Positions 51,073-60,885 of a DNA stretch of 64,000 bases are shown piece after piece. Source of the stretch: an uncultured Gemmatimonadota bacterium (GTDB lineage: Bacteria > Gemmatimonadota > Gemmatimonadetes > Gemmatimonadales > Gemmatimonadaceae); NCBI GenBank assembly GCA_902826615.1, contig CADEFN010000009.1, forward strand, positions 1 to 64,000, written 5' to 3'. The notes under the pieces were generated by a model, which was not told the origin of the DNA, did not search any database, and saw only the letters and a list, made by a program, of their open reading frames with translations. Numbering within the stretch: position 1 is the stretch's first letter; every line of letters starts with the position of its first letter. The position numbers and the translations under genes are program-made.

Positions 51073-53886
51073 CTATTGGCGAGTGGCCTCGGGCAAAAGG
51101 ACGAACCGGGCCACGTTGGGTGTGCCGAGGTATTTGCGTGCGGCGTCGCGGACCATGGCGGGGGTCAAGCCCTTGATGAAGTCGGGGTAGGAGAGGAAGC
51201 CCTCGATCGGCTCATTGTTCTCCACGCGTGCGGCAAGATTGGCCAGCCAGTAGCTGTTCTCACGCAGGTTGACCTCGAACTGACGCTGCTGTTGCTCTCG
51301 CACTTTGGCGATGTCGGCGTCGGTGATCCGGCCGGCCCGGGTGGAGTCCATGACCTGGCGAACGGCTGCGTACAGCGAGTCGGCACGTTCTGGCGCAGAC
51401 CCGAAACTCACGGTCAGCGAGAATGATTCGCGTGGAATACGCTGGAGGTTGCCACTAACCGACACCGAATACGTGCCGCCTAACGCCTCGCGCAGCTGCT
51501 CCAGCAGCTTCATCTCGAGGTACTCGCTGAGCGAGCGCAGTGCATGCCGCTCGGCGGGGGAAAAGGTGGCCGGGCCATGGAGCACCACCAGCGACTGCGC
51601 TTTGGGTTCGACTCCCTTGCGCACGATGCGAGTCAGCTCACCCTCGGGGGGACGCACGCCCACGTCTTTCCAGTTCTCGCGCCGGCCGGTGCCCGGGAGC
51701 CCACCCAGGTACTGAACGACAAGCGGGCGTATGGCGTCGAGGGTAAAGCTCCCGACAATGACAAAGGTGTAATCGGAGAAGTCGGAGAAGCGGTCCTTGT
51801 AGATGCTCAGGGATTTGTCGTACGACACACGCGCGAGGAAGTCGGCGTTGGCGGGTGCGGCGCGTGGATGGTGGCTGGCGAGGGTGAGCGAGACCGTGTC
51901 GCCAAACACCGCCTCGGGACTACTGGCCCGATTGGCGAGAAAGGGACGCACCTGGCCGAGGAATGCCGCAAAGGCCGCCGAGTCAGTGCGGGGCATTGTG
52001 AGACGGGCCCAGGTGAGTTCGAAGAGTGTCTTGAGGTCCTTTGGAGACGCACTCCCGGCCACTCCCTCGCTGGCGTCGTCCAGAAAAGCCGTCGCGCGCG
52101 CCTGGATTCCCGTGAGCTTCTTGTTGAGCGCAATCGCGTCAAACTCGCCGATGCCGCCGCGCTCCACCGCCGTGGTCGCGAGGGCCGCCGACGGGACGTC
52201 GGCATCGGGGACCAGACTCGTGCCTCCCGGACTCCAGCCACGCAGCAGGATTTCGTCAGCCTTGAAGTCGGTGGGCTTGAGCAGCACACGCACGCCGTTG
52301 GAGAGGCGCCACTCGGTGACCCCGGGAGCCGCGAGGGCCTGCTCACTCGTTATGCGGCCGGGGGCGGGAGGCTGCGGCACCAGTGCGCCGTCGTTCACCG
52401 ACTCCGTCCATGCCACCACGGCACTCTGCTCGACTGCCGGGAAGATGCCGAGGATCTCCTGCTGACTTGGGAGCGAGGCGCTGTCTCTTGCTGGACCGGA
52501 CAGGGTGACTACTCGGTTCTGATCCGTGATCCATGTCTTGCCCACGGCATTCACTTCGGCGACCTGAATGCCGGGCACCACGTCGCGCACCAGGCGGTAC
52601 TCCCAATCGATGCCAGGGGTCGGCTCCCCTGACAGGAAGTGATCGATGTATTCGCCCACGTAGTCGCCCGATTCGCTATTGGCCCGCTCATCCCAGGCAC
52701 TCTGGTAGGCGCGCAGGAGCGCTGTCTTGGCACGGGCCAGTTCAGCGGCGAGCACGCCATGCTCCCGCATCCGGCGCGCTTCGGTGAGGACGGCGGCCAG
52801 CGAGGCGTTCGCCTGCCCATCCTTGGGGACGGCGCCAAGCTGGTAGACGTTGGTCCCGCGCACAAAACTGCCGTAGCCGGACGACGCCACGGAGAAGGGC
52901 GCGTCGCCACGACGCGCGAGCTCGCCCAGACGTTCGTTGAAGATGGTGTTGTACAGCTCCTCCACCAGCGAGCGGCGATAGTCGGCGCGTGTGCGTGTGG
53001 GACGCGGAGCATGTTTGTACAACACTCCGATGCTGGTCACCTGCTCCTCGGGGTCCGTGGCGATAGAGACCAGGGGCTCGAGGTTGGGCGGCACAGGGTA
53101 GCCGGTGCGCGCGCGCGGGCGGGCAGGGCCCTGCAGGCGAGCAAACCGCTGCCGAATCAGACGCTCGACACGCACGGGATCCACGTCGCCAACGGCCACA
53201 ACGGCCATCAGGTTGGGCCGGTACCAGTCGCGATAAAATCGCTTCAATGGTGACGGGTTGGTGGAGCGCAGCACTTCGGGCAACCCGATCGGAAGACGGT
53301 CTGCATAACGAGAGCCCCGGAAAATGACCGGAAGCTGCTGGTCGCGGATCCGTGAATCGGCGCCCAGTCCACCGCGCCATTCCTCGAGCACCACACCGCG
53401 TTCCGCCACCACTTCCAGTGAATCGAAGAGTGCCCCACTCGCCCAGTCTTCAAGGACATCGAAGGAGCGCTCGAGCAGACCGGGTTTGTCGGTGGGAACC
53501 GGAAGGATGTAGACCGTCTCGTCGAATCCGGTCGAGGCGTTGAGGTCGGCCCCGAAGCGCACGCCGATCGATTCGAGATACGCGACGATGTCGTTCTTTT
53601 TGAAGCGGCGCGTGCCGTTGAACATCATGTGCTCAACAAAGTGCGCCATCCCGCGCTGGTCATCGTCTTCCACGATGGAGCCGGCGTTGACCACCAGACG
53701 TAATTCCACGCGGTTCTGCGGACGCGCGTTCTTCCGTATGTAGTACCGGAGTCCGTTTGGCAGCCTCCCGACACGCACGGCGGGATCCATTGGAATCGCG
53801 CCACCTTGCGCGCCTTGGGTAAAGCCCGCCGTCGGCAGGCCGACACCCAGGAGAGACAGCATCAGGAGGGCGTGTTGGCGCGTCAT
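51073..53886 (-). CDS. Large M16 family zinc peptidase
   Basis: The 937-residue product has a signal peptide (to about 24) and the full-length two-half M16 architecture. The first half carries HFVEH (82-86) after GRLPNGLRYYI and the downstream ERGVVLEEW glutamate; the second half is the inactive repeat. Single-chain M16 enzymes of this size degrade peptides in the periplasm or at the outer membrane. A second, separate M16 pair lies at 1.4-4.2 kb. It is divergent from an MFS transporter. Confidence 0.93.
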   Translation of the reverse strand: MTRQHALLMLSLLGVGLPTAGFTQGAQGGAIPMDPAVRVGRLPNGLRYYIRKNARPQNRVELRLVVNAGSIVEDDDQRGMAHFVEHMMFNGTRRFKKNDIVAYLESIGVRFGADLNASTGFDETVYILPVPTDKPGLLERSFDVLEDWASGALFDSLEVVAERGVVLEEWRGGLGADSRIRDQQLPVIFRGSRYADRLPIGLPEVLRSTNPSPLKRFYRDWYRPNLMAVVAVGDVDPVRVERLIRQRFARLQGPARPRARTGYPVPPNLEPLVSIATDPEEQVTSIGVLYKHAPRPTRTRADYRRSLVEELYNTIFNERLGELARRGDAPFSVASSGYGSFVRGTNVYQLGAVPKDGQANASLAAVLTEARRMREHGVLAAELARAKTALLRAYQSAWDERANSESGDYVGEYIDHFLSGEPTPGIDWEYRLVRDVVPGIQVAEVNAVGKTWITDQNRVVTLSGPARDSASLPSQQEILGIFPAVEQSAVVAWTESVNDGALVPQPPAPGRITSEQALAAPGVTEWRLSNGVRVLLKPTDFKADEILLRGWSPGGTSLVPDADVPSAALATTAVERGGIGEFDAIALNKKLTGIQARATAFLDDASEGVAGSASPKDLKTLFELTWARLTMPRTDSAAFAAFLGQVRPFLANRASSPEAVFGDTVSLTLASHHPRAAPANADFLARVSYDKSLSIYKDRFSDFSDYTFVIVGSFTLDAIRPLVVQYLGGLPGTGRRENWKDVGVRPPEGELTRIVRKGVEPKAQSLVVLHGPATFSPAERHALRSLSEYLEMKLLEQLREALGGTYSVSVSGNLQRIPRESFSLTVSFGSAPERADSLYAAVRQVMDSTRAGRITDADIAKVREQQQRQFEVNLRENSYWLANLAARVENNEPIEGFLSYPDFIKGLTPAMVRDAARKYLGTPNVARFVLLPEATRQ

Positions 53887-53981
53887 TTTGGAAGGGAAGC
53901 GGGTCGAGGAGAATGTAGCTTGGTACCACTACGAGTCTTCGTGGTTGCGGAGTCTTCTACGCCTATGCGATCCTTCCCTTT
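53887..53981. promoter_or_regulatory. Divergent region, M16 peptidase and MFS transporter
   Basis: This 95-nt region separates the divergent starts. It is less G+C-rich than its surroundings and contains AATGTAGCTTGG near 53915. No clear operator is seen. Confidence 0.35.
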
Positions 53982-55181
53982 GTGAGGACCCGCTTGTTGC
54001 TCGCGCTAGCCACCTTCCTGACCCTCGTTCCCGTCACGCTCCCGGTACCGGGGCTGCAGGAGTTGATCGGCGGGCGTTTTGGCGGCTCCGAGACCGATTC
54101 GCATGCGTTCATGACCGTCAACATGCTCGTTGGCATGCTTGGCGTGCCCTTTACCATGCGCGCAGTGAGACGCCCCGGTGGTGACACTCGGCGCTGGCTC
54201 ATGGGACTGCTCCTCGTCGACTGTGTGGCGTTTGTCGGGATGATGCTCGCGCCCGGACTCTGGTGGCTCTACGCCTTCCGCGCGATAGACGGCTACGCAC
54301 ACCTCAGCGCTGTCACAATCCTGATGGTGGCGAGCAATCGCTTGTCGGGAGAAAACCGGGGTGGGGCAATGGGAGCGCTCGCCATGGCGATCATGGTTGG
54401 GGTGGCTGTCGGATCACCTCTGGGCGGCTGGCTTGTCACCAAAGGCCCAGTGCCCCTCTTTGGATCGGGCGCCTTGATGCTCCTAGCCGCTACGATGCTG
54501 GCCTGGCTGCTTCCCCCCGTTCCTGATTCGACCGTGATCCGCCATCGGTACGAGTGGAACCGCAGCTCGCTCGCCGCCTGGATTCCACTCGGCTACGCCT
54601 TCATGGATCGCTTCAGCATCGGGATTTTTGTGTCGTCGTTCACGCTGTACCTCACGAACATCCTTGGCTACACCGCGCCACAGCGGGGGCTGCTGATTGC
54701 CCTCTTCATGCTCCCGTTTGCCCTTCTGTGTTATCCGGCTGGTCGTCTGGCGGATCGGACAGGGTGGTTCGTTCCCATGCTCGCCGGCAATGTGCTGTTC
54801 GGGCTTGTCTTTGCCAGCTACGGGTTCGTGCCAAAGTCGATGATGCCTGCCATCATGGTGGCGTCCGGCGTTTGCAGTGCCCTGATGTTTGCGCCGAACT
54901 TGCTGCTCATCTCTGATCTGGTGAAGCGCGGCGAAGGGGAGGGGCTGTTTGGGGCATTCCAGGTCGCGGGCTCCCTCGGCTTTCTGACGGGCCCGATTGT
55001 TGGAGGGATTCTCGTCTCACTGACGCGTGGGGCTGATGGTGTTCCCGCGTACCGTGAGATTTTCGCCGGCGTGGGAGCGCTCGAAGCCGTACTCGCGCTG
55101 ATGTGTTTTGGTGCGCTGCGAAACCTCGCGCGCGACGTGCGAACTGCGCGGTCGCAGAGGACGTCGGCGATTCCTGTTTAG
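53982..55181 (+). CDS. Major facilitator superfamily transporter
   Basis: The 399-residue product has about 12 predicted membrane helices and MFS signatures: a basic loop after helix 2 (MRAVRRPGGDTRRW), IDGYAHLSAVTI, GAMGALAMAIMVGVAVGSPLGG, and a second-half repeat GRLADRTGWF. It ends in a cytoplasmic basic tail. Drug efflux or nutrient export is possible; no substrate can be named. The GTG start is consistent with helix 1 directly following. Confidence 0.87.
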   Translation: MRTRLLLALATFLTLVPVTLPVPGLQELIGGRFGGSETDSHAFMTVNMLVGMLGVPFTMRAVRRPGGDTRRWLMGLLLVDCVAFVGMMLAPGLWWLYAFRAIDGYAHLSAVTILMVASNRLSGENRGGAMGALAMAIMVGVAVGSPLGGWLVTKGPVPLFGSGALMLLAATMLAWLLPPVPDSTVIRHRYEWNRSSLAAWIPLGYAFMDRFSIGIFVSSFTLYLTNILGYTAPQRGLLIALFMLPFALLCYPAGRLADRTGWFVPMLAGNVLFGLVFASYGFVPKSMMPAIMVASGVCSALMFAPNLLLISDLVKRGEGEGLFGAFQVAGSLGFLTGPIVGGILVSLTRGADGVPAYREIFAGVGALEAVLALMCFGALRNLARDVRTARSQRTSAIPV

Positions 55182-55300
55182 AGCCCCTCGCCTTTGCGCG
55201 GGAGAGGCAGCGCCAGTCATGCCCGCGCGCGGGGGAATCCGACGGACCCAACGAAGCGCCATGCCTTCGTGTCGCACACAGGGGGGATGCACCACAAAGA

Positions 55301-55326
55301 AAATGCCCCGCTTTCGCGGGGCATTT
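55301..55326. terminator. Strong bidirectional terminator
   Basis: A perfect 11-bp stem pairs AAATGCCCCGC (55301-55311) with GCGGGGCATTT (55316-55326), with loop TTTC. On the minus strand the stem runs into TTTTCTTT, a good U-tract for the OmpA-family gene, whose stop is at 55354. The MFS gene ends 119 nt to the left. Confidence 0.87.
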
Positions 55327-55353
55327 CCCATTCCTGCCTTGATCGTTTGAGTC

Positions 55354-56949
55354 TTAGCGGTTCTGGTAATCCGACATCGGGCGGCACCCACTCGGGACGG
55401 CCGTTCCGTTCAGATTCCAGAGCTCCACACGGCGGTTGCGGCCGTGATCAGCCTTGCTCTTCTGCGGCGCGGTGTGATCGTCGTCGAGGAGGAGGCACGC
55501 TTCGCCAAAGCCCTTCTGGCTCGAGATACGTGAGGCCGGCACACCGCCACGCGCACGCGTGAGGTAGGTGTAGACCTGCTGGGCACGACGGGCCGAGAGA
55601 CGATCGTTGTAGGCATCGCTGCCGTACGGATCGGTGTGGCCTTCGATGGAGATGACCCAGCTGGAACCGGCGGCCGAGTTCAGCTGACCGATGACCCAGT
55701 TGAGGGTGTCGCGTCCAGCCTTGGTGAGGGTGGACTGGTTGAAGGCGAAGTGCACGTCAGACAGGCTCGCGACCATGCGGGCCGGCGGCGGCGGAGGCGG
55801 CGGGGGCGCCTGGCAGGTGACCTGCACAGAACCCGTGCGCGTCTCGTCGGCGCGTGTCATGGTGGCCGTGATCGTGGCCGAGCCAGCGCCAACGCAGCGG
55901 TAGTTGCCGTTGCTGTCGACCGTGGCGACCGAGGTGTTGCTCGACGACCAGACGATGGTGCCGGTGACCGGGCGGTTGTCTTCGTCGACGGCTGCGGCCG
56001 AGGCCGAACCACCCTGACCAACCTGGTGCGTACCGCCGCCATTCACGTTCAGACGCCATTCCGGGCGACGGACCGTGATGGTGTGCGACGCCGACTGCAT
56101 CACCCCATTGACCATGCCGGAGCAGGTGATGGTGGCAGTGCCCGGCGACACGGCCGACACGCGACCATTCTGGTCAACCGTGGCGACGTTGGGGTTGTCG
56201 GAGGAGCAGCGGTAGTTCTTGATCTTGCTCATCGGGATGGCGTTGCCCTTGCCATCACGAGCGGTGATCTGCAGCTGCTCCATCTCGCCGACGCGGTGAC
56301 GGCTGGAGGCTGGCGCAATGCCGAGCGACCAGGTGAACGGGGCGCTGACGCAATTGCCGCGGAGTGCAGTACCAACACCGGCGCGGAGGCCGAGGTTGAT
56401 TGCCGTACCACCCTCGGAGTTGCCATCAACCGGAGCCGCACCCGTGAAGTTGGGCGACGGGTTGTAGTCACCCACGCCATCGACGCGGAAGTTCCACTTG
56501 TCATTCATGCAGTACTTGATGCCGAGGAGACCGGTGATGGCATCTTCGTACTCGTTAGGGCTGGTGAAGCCCGGTACGACCTGCTTGACGCGGCCGTCGT
56601 ACACGTTCTGCTGATAGCCACCGCCGATCAGGAAGCGCGTCTTTTCGTTGATGGGGATGCCATAGACGAGACGTGCGGCCCACGGACGGAGCGTCAGCGA
56701 GGTGGTCGTGGAACCATCTTCCCAGTCGGCCTTGCCGAACTGGATGTCACCTTCCACCGCCAGGTTCTTCAGCAGGTAGAGGGCGATTCGGCCGCCAATG
56801 GTCGGTCCATTGGCAATGTTCAGGTCCGAATCCTGGATGGTGAATTGCCCAAAGGCACCAACCTCGAGGTTGAGTGGCCGTTGAGCAGAGACAGGCTGCG
56901 CGGCAAGAACCGCGAACAAGCCAGCTAACCCGATCAATCTCTTTCGCAT
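55354..56949 (-). CDS. OmpA-family protein with beta-barrel, Ig-like repeats and OmpA domain
   Basis: The 531-residue product has a signal peptide (to about SAQ, 22), an outer-membrane-like barrel (about 25-210), two BIG2-type Ig-like domains (about 220-300 and 305-385, SSDNPNVATVDQNGRVSAVSPGTATITC is cut here as NPNVATVDQNG and TSVATVDSNG), a polyproline linker, and an OmpA C-terminal domain (about 400-520) with HFAFNQSTLTKAGRDTL and IEGHTDPYG. The OmpA domain binds peptidoglycan. Start MRKRLIGLAG is chosen for the signal peptide; the frame is open to 57057. Confidence 0.9.
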   Translation of the reverse strand: MRKRLIGLAGLFAVLAAQPVSAQRPLNLEVGAFGQFTIQDSDLNIANGPTIGGRIALYLLKNLAVEGDIQFGKADWEDGSTTTSLTLRPWAARLVYGIPINEKTRFLIGGGYQQNVYDGRVKQVVPGFTSPNEYEDAITGLLGIKYCMNDKWNFRVDGVGDYNPSPNFTGAAPVDGNSEGGTAINLGLRAGVGTALRGNCVSAPFTWSLGIAPASSRHRVGEMEQLQITARDGKGNAIPMSKIKNYRCSSDNPNVATVDQNGRVSAVSPGTATITCSGMVNGVMQSASHTITVRRPEWRLNVNGGGTHQVGQGGSASAAAVDEDNRPVTGTIVWSSSNTSVATVDSNGNYRCVGAGSATITATMTRADETRTGSVQVTCQAPPPPPPPPARMVASLSDVHFAFNQSTLTKAGRDTLNWVIGQLNSAAGSSWVISIEGHTDPYGSDAYNDRLSARRAQQVYTYLTRARGGVPASRISSQKGFGEACLLLDDDHTAPQKSKADHGRNRRVELWNLNGTAVPSGCRPMSDYQNR

Positions 56950-57342
56950 GCAATCCTCTGGTGGATGGGGCGGGTGTGAGGACAGACCAACGCACAGCAG
57001 CGAGCGTTCCGGCCTCACCGTGAAGGTCACGCCAGAAGTCGGCCTATAATAACGCATTCAGCGCATGGAGACCAATAGGCATCGTCAGGCGACCCACATG
57101 AACCATGACTCTCCAAGTCGTTTGGCGGTCAACACTTCGCCAGAACGCCGTGTCCGACGTCAGGCCCTCCACGTTACCCGTTGAAGGCCCAGTCGAAATA
57201 CGATAGAGCACGACCTAACGCGAACGACGCGGTGATCAAGCACAGCGTGCGCTGCCGTATTGTGACGCGGCTCACACAAACAGATTGCCATATGACCGGA
57301 GTCATATCGACTCGGCAAGTCATTACAATAAAACGACTTGCG
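56950..57342. promoter_or_regulatory. Intergenic region between thrB and the OmpA-family gene
   Basis: This is the longest gene-free stretch (393 nt). On the minus strand it contains TATTAT (57051-57046) with a TTGGTC hexamer 18 nt upstream, a plausible promoter for the OmpA-family gene about 90 nt away. It also holds ACCTAACG (57213-57220), a palindrome ATATGAC-CGGA-GTCATAT (57290-57307), and GCAAGTC (57315-57321) paired with GACTTGC (57335-57341) right after the thrB stop. It is AT-richer than its surroundings from about 57240. Confidence 0.5.
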
Positions 57343-58308
57343 CTACCTGCCGACCAGCGCGTCCGTTTCGATTCTGGTGCCGTGGGTGTCGATCCTTGCC
57401 ACGCGAACCTGCGCTGGAATGCTGCAGGACTCGTAGGCCGCGCGCAGCGCGTGGGCCACCCGATGTGCCCCGACGTCCGAATCGCATAACGCAAAAAGGG
57501 TGGGGCCCGCACCCGAGATCGAGGCGCCAAGGGCTCCTGCCTCAATCGCTGCAGCTTTGGCCACACCAAACCCGGGCAGGAGTGCCTGACGGGCGGGTTC
57601 AGCGATCAGGTCATGCATCGAGCGACCCAGGAGGGGGAGGTCGTCCGAGTAAAGTGCCGCCACCATCCCCGAAACATTCGCCATCTGTGCCAGTGCAGTC
57701 TCCCGAGGCAGGCTCGTCGGGAGGACCGCGCGTGCCTCGGCGGTGCGCAGCTGCTGATCCGGATGCGCAAGTACGACCCGCAGGCGCGTGGGAACCGGCA
57801 ATTGCACGACGTCCAACGGGTCGAGGCTCCTGACCAGGCACACCCCACCCATCAGCGACGGCGCGATGTTGTCCAGATGACGTCCGGCGACCGAGGCCTC
57901 CGCCGTTAGGCAGGCCAGGAGCAGGTCATTGCGTTCGAGCGGCCCCCCGATCAGCGCGTTGACGGCCACGGCACCGGCCACCGCACTGGCGGCGCTCCCG
58001 CCCTGCCCACCGGACAGGGGAAGACCCTTGCGTGTGGTCAGGCCGATCCCGCGGTGTGGCAGCTTGACGCCGTTTGCCCGGGCCCGCTCGAGAACTGCCA
58101 GGGCGGCGAGGCCGCTGGTGTGCTCGTCCGCGCGCGTCGGGAGACTCGGGTGTCCGCTGTCGAGAATGGTCACGCCCTCTTCGCCGAACCACTCGGCCGT
58201 CACGGAGTCCGAGGCTCCGGTGAAGGCGGCGCCTAACACATCGAGACCGGGGCCAAGGTTGCCAATGGACCCGGGAGCATGCGCGGTGACGCGTTGCGGG
58301 AATGTCAT
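57343..58308 (-). CDS. thrB: Homoserine kinase
   Basis: The 321-residue product is a GHMP kinase: APGSIGNLGPGLDVLG near the start, the ATP loop PLSGGQGGSAASA at about 97-109, and GASISGAGPTLFAL near the C-terminus. ThrB phosphorylates homoserine on the way to threonine. It follows thrA by 78 nt on the same strand. No thrC is present in the window. Confidence 0.93.
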   Translation of the reverse strand: MTFPQRVTAHAPGSIGNLGPGLDVLGAAFTGASDSVTAEWFGEEGVTILDSGHPSLPTRADEHTSGLAALAVLERARANGVKLPHRGIGLTTRKGLPLSGGQGGSAASAVAGAVAVNALIGGPLERNDLLLACLTAEASVAGRHLDNIAPSLMGGVCLVRSLDPLDVVQLPVPTRLRVVLAHPDQQLRTAEARAVLPTSLPRETALAQMANVSGMVAALYSDDLPLLGRSMHDLIAEPARQALLPGFGVAKAAAIEAGALGASISGAGPTLFALCDSDVGAHRVAHALRAAYESCSIPAQVRVARIDTHGTRIETDALVGR

Positions 58309-58386
58309 TCGGTAAGCAAGAACCGAAACGCAGGAATGGGCAAGAGGGGGCAGGCGACTACCAACACCCGATGGGCGGCACCGGGG

Positions 58387-60885
58387 CTAGGTGCGCGCCG
58401 CCTTGAGGATGTCGTTGAGGACACCTGCCGCGGTCACTGCGGGGCCGGCCCCGGGGCCCTTGATGACCAGTGGGTTCTCGCGGTAGCGCGTCGTGGTGAA
58501 GACCACCTGGTTGTCCGTGCCGCGCAGCCCGGCAAAAGGCGAGCTACTCGGGAGTTCCTGCAACCCCACCAGTACCCGTCTTGGGGTCGCGCTCGCGACG
58601 TAGCGTAAAACATGGCCTCTCGACGCGGCGGCGTCGGCGCGCGCCTTCCACTGCGCGTCGAACTCCGGGAGACGCCGAAGGAACTCATCGAGGGACCATC
58701 GAGCGGCGGCTGCGGGCACCAGGGACTCGACCGCGACGTCGTCGAGTTCTCCGGTAAACCCGATGAGACGTGCGAGGATCAGCGCTTTGCGCGCCACGTC
58801 CATGCCGCTCAGGTCGTCGCGCGGGTCGGGTTCGGTGTAGCCCAGCTCCATGGCACGTTTGAGCACCACCGAAAAAGCCTTCCCCTGCTGCACGCCACTC
58901 AGCAGCACGCCGAGTGTGCCGGAGGTGCAGCCTTCGATCCGCTGCACCCGGTCGCCGGCTTCAACGAGTTTGTGAAAGGTGTCAATGATCGGGAGGCCGG
59001 CCCCGACGGTGGTTTCGTGCAGCAGGTGACGACCTTGCGTGGCCGCGAGGTCGAGGAGTGACCGCGCCTCCTGCCACAAGCCGCCTAACGGGCGTTTGTT
59101 AGCCATGACCACGTCCATCCCGGCGCGGAGGGCGTCATGGAGGATGGCGGAGGTGTCGTCGGCGGTGACGTCGACCAGAATGGGGTGCGCGAGAGCATGA
59201 CGCGCCATGGCGGCGAGTGCCTCACGTGCGCCGGGGCCCTTGCTGCCGCTCCCGTTTGTGACACGTCCGGTTTTGAGTTTGTGCGCCGCGAGGGCCTTGA
59301 GCGCCCGCGGCGAGAAACCCGCGGGTTCGAAGACACTCCCCGAGCGATCGATCACACCCACGATGCTCAACTCGGCTCCTCGGCTGCTGGCGCCGGGAAT
59401 CATGCGCACGAGCTGGCGTCCGATCTGTCCGAAGCCGAGGAGAATGATCTCGGATCGGGTTGCTGGTGTGACCCGCCCACCACCGATCCGGTTGAGCTGG
59501 AAGGTGCCATGCACCCGCCGCACCGCCGCCACGGCATCACTCGATCGCACGACAAACGAGATGTTGAGCTCCGACGATCCTTGTGCGATGGCGACAATGT
59601 TGATCCCGCCGCTGGCGAGTGATTCGAACACCCGAGCCGCGATGCCTGGTGTCCCCGACATGCCAAGGCCCACCACCGCCACGGTCGTCATCTCCCGCTC
59701 GACAGCAATGCGGTCAATTTCCCGGTGTCGCAGCTCCTCGCGAAATGCCCGGGCGAGCGCGTGTTGAGCTGCGTCGGCGTGTACGCCGGGCACGGAGAAA
59801 CAGATGCTGTGTTCCGACGACGCCTGCGAAATGAGTGACACCGACACCCCGGCATCGTGCATGGCCGCGAAGGTCCGCGCGGCAATACCGGGGACGCCAA
59901 GCATGCCATTTCCGCTCACGGTCACCAGGGCCTGATCTCCAATGGAGGAAAGCGCCTTGACCGGGTACTCGCGCAGCGTCGCCCGGTTGGAGACCTCACT
60001 CCCGGCAGCCGCAGGGTCGCCAAAGGGGCGCACGCGCACGGGAATCCGTTTTCCGCCTAACGGGATGAGCGCGCGTGGGTGCAGCACCTTTGCCCCGTAG
60101 TAGGCCAGTTCCGCGGCCTCGCGCGGGGTGAGCTGCGGGATGACCCGCGCGTCCGGGACAATCCGCGGGTCGGCGGTCAGCAGGCCCGGGACGTCCTTCC
60201 ACAGGGTGACGTCCGGGGCGCCCAAGGCGCGCCCGAGGAGCGTGGCCGTCAGGTCGGAACCGCCGCGGCCCAGCGTGGCCACATGCCCACCCGGTGTTTG
60301 TCCGATGAAGCCGGGGACCACGGGGATCACCCCGCGTTTGAGCAAGGGACGGAGCACCGCTCTCGCTCGGCGATCGGTGAGTTCGATTTCGGGTGAGGCG
60401 CCGCCAAACCGTTCGTCGCACGACACGACGTCGACCGCGTCCACGTACTCGGCCCGCACCCGAGCGGCAGCGAGCGCCGCCGCCATCACATGCGCGCTCA
60501 GTCGTTCACCTCGCGCCGCGATGTAGTCCGACGTTTTTGGTGTGAGTTCGCGCAGTGTCGCGAGCCCGTGCGCAAACGACTCGAGTTCGCCGAGGGAACG
60601 CTCGATCGTGGCGATGAGTGCCGTGCGCGCGCGTCCCGCAGGAACAAGCGCCTGAGCCACCCGTCGATAGTCGCGCGTGAGTGCACGGGCCGCTGTCACC
60701 ATCGCTGCCTCGTCTCCCTGCGCTGCCGCCGACGCGGCGCCGAGGAGCCGATCAGTCACCCCGGCCATGGCCGACACGACCACGACGATGGGCTTCGGCT
60801 GCCCCCGAAGGAGGGCAACGGCATGGCGAAAGGCGGCGGCGTCGGCGAGCGAGGCCCCACCAAGCTTGTGAATTCGAGGGCGCAT
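58387..60885 (-). CDS. thrA: Bifunctional aspartokinase / homoserine dehydrogenase
   Basis: The 832-residue product has an N-terminal aspartokinase domain (HKLGGASLAD at 6-15, with KLGG replacing the usual KFGG; GRGGSDLTATLLGRALGA further on). Two ACT segments follow at about 310-460, then a C-terminal homoserine dehydrogenase with the NAD(P) loop GFGQIG (about 477-482). It catalyses the first and third steps from aspartate toward threonine and methionine; the ACT part usually allows threonine feedback. It is the first gene of a thrA-thrB operon; no Thr-rich leader peptide is seen in the 161-nt upstream region. Confidence 0.95.
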   Translation of the reverse strand: MRPRIHKLGGASLADAAAFRHAVALLRGQPKPIVVVVSAMAGVTDRLLGAASAAAQGDEAAMVTAARALTRDYRRVAQALVPAGRARTALIATIERSLGELESFAHGLATLRELTPKTSDYIAARGERLSAHVMAAALAAARVRAEYVDAVDVVSCDERFGGASPEIELTDRRARAVLRPLLKRGVIPVVPGFIGQTPGGHVATLGRGGSDLTATLLGRALGAPDVTLWKDVPGLLTADPRIVPDARVIPQLTPREAAELAYYGAKVLHPRALIPLGGKRIPVRVRPFGDPAAAGSEVSNRATLREYPVKALSSIGDQALVTVSGNGMLGVPGIAARTFAAMHDAGVSVSLISQASSEHSICFSVPGVHADAAQHALARAFREELRHREIDRIAVEREMTTVAVVGLGMSGTPGIAARVFESLASGGINIVAIAQGSSELNISFVVRSSDAVAAVRRVHGTFQLNRIGGGRVTPATRSEIILLGFGQIGRQLVRMIPGASSRGAELSIVGVIDRSGSVFEPAGFSPRALKALAAHKLKTGRVTNGSGSKGPGAREALAAMARHALAHPILVDVTADDTSAILHDALRAGMDVVMANKRPLGGLWQEARSLLDLAATQGRHLLHETTVGAGLPIIDTFHKLVEAGDRVQRIEGCTSGTLGVLLSGVQQGKAFSVVLKRAMELGYTEPDPRDDLSGMDVARKALILARLIGFTGELDDVAVESLVPAAAARWSLDEFLRRLPEFDAQWKARADAAASRGHVLRYVASATPRRVLVGLQELPSSSPFAGLRGTDNQVVFTTTRYRENPLVIKGPGAGPAVTAAGVLNDILKAART

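Noticed and set aside
49354-51426. 690-residue open frame on the plus strand
   Set aside because: It lies antisense to ccoNO and the M16 gene, and its composition (Arg/His/Glu-rich, no recognisable domains) is what high-G+C antisense frames give.
55636-56928. 430-residue open frame on the plus strand
   Set aside because: It is antisense to the OmpA-family gene and lacks domain signatures; the opposite strand has barrel, Ig-like and OmpA motifs.
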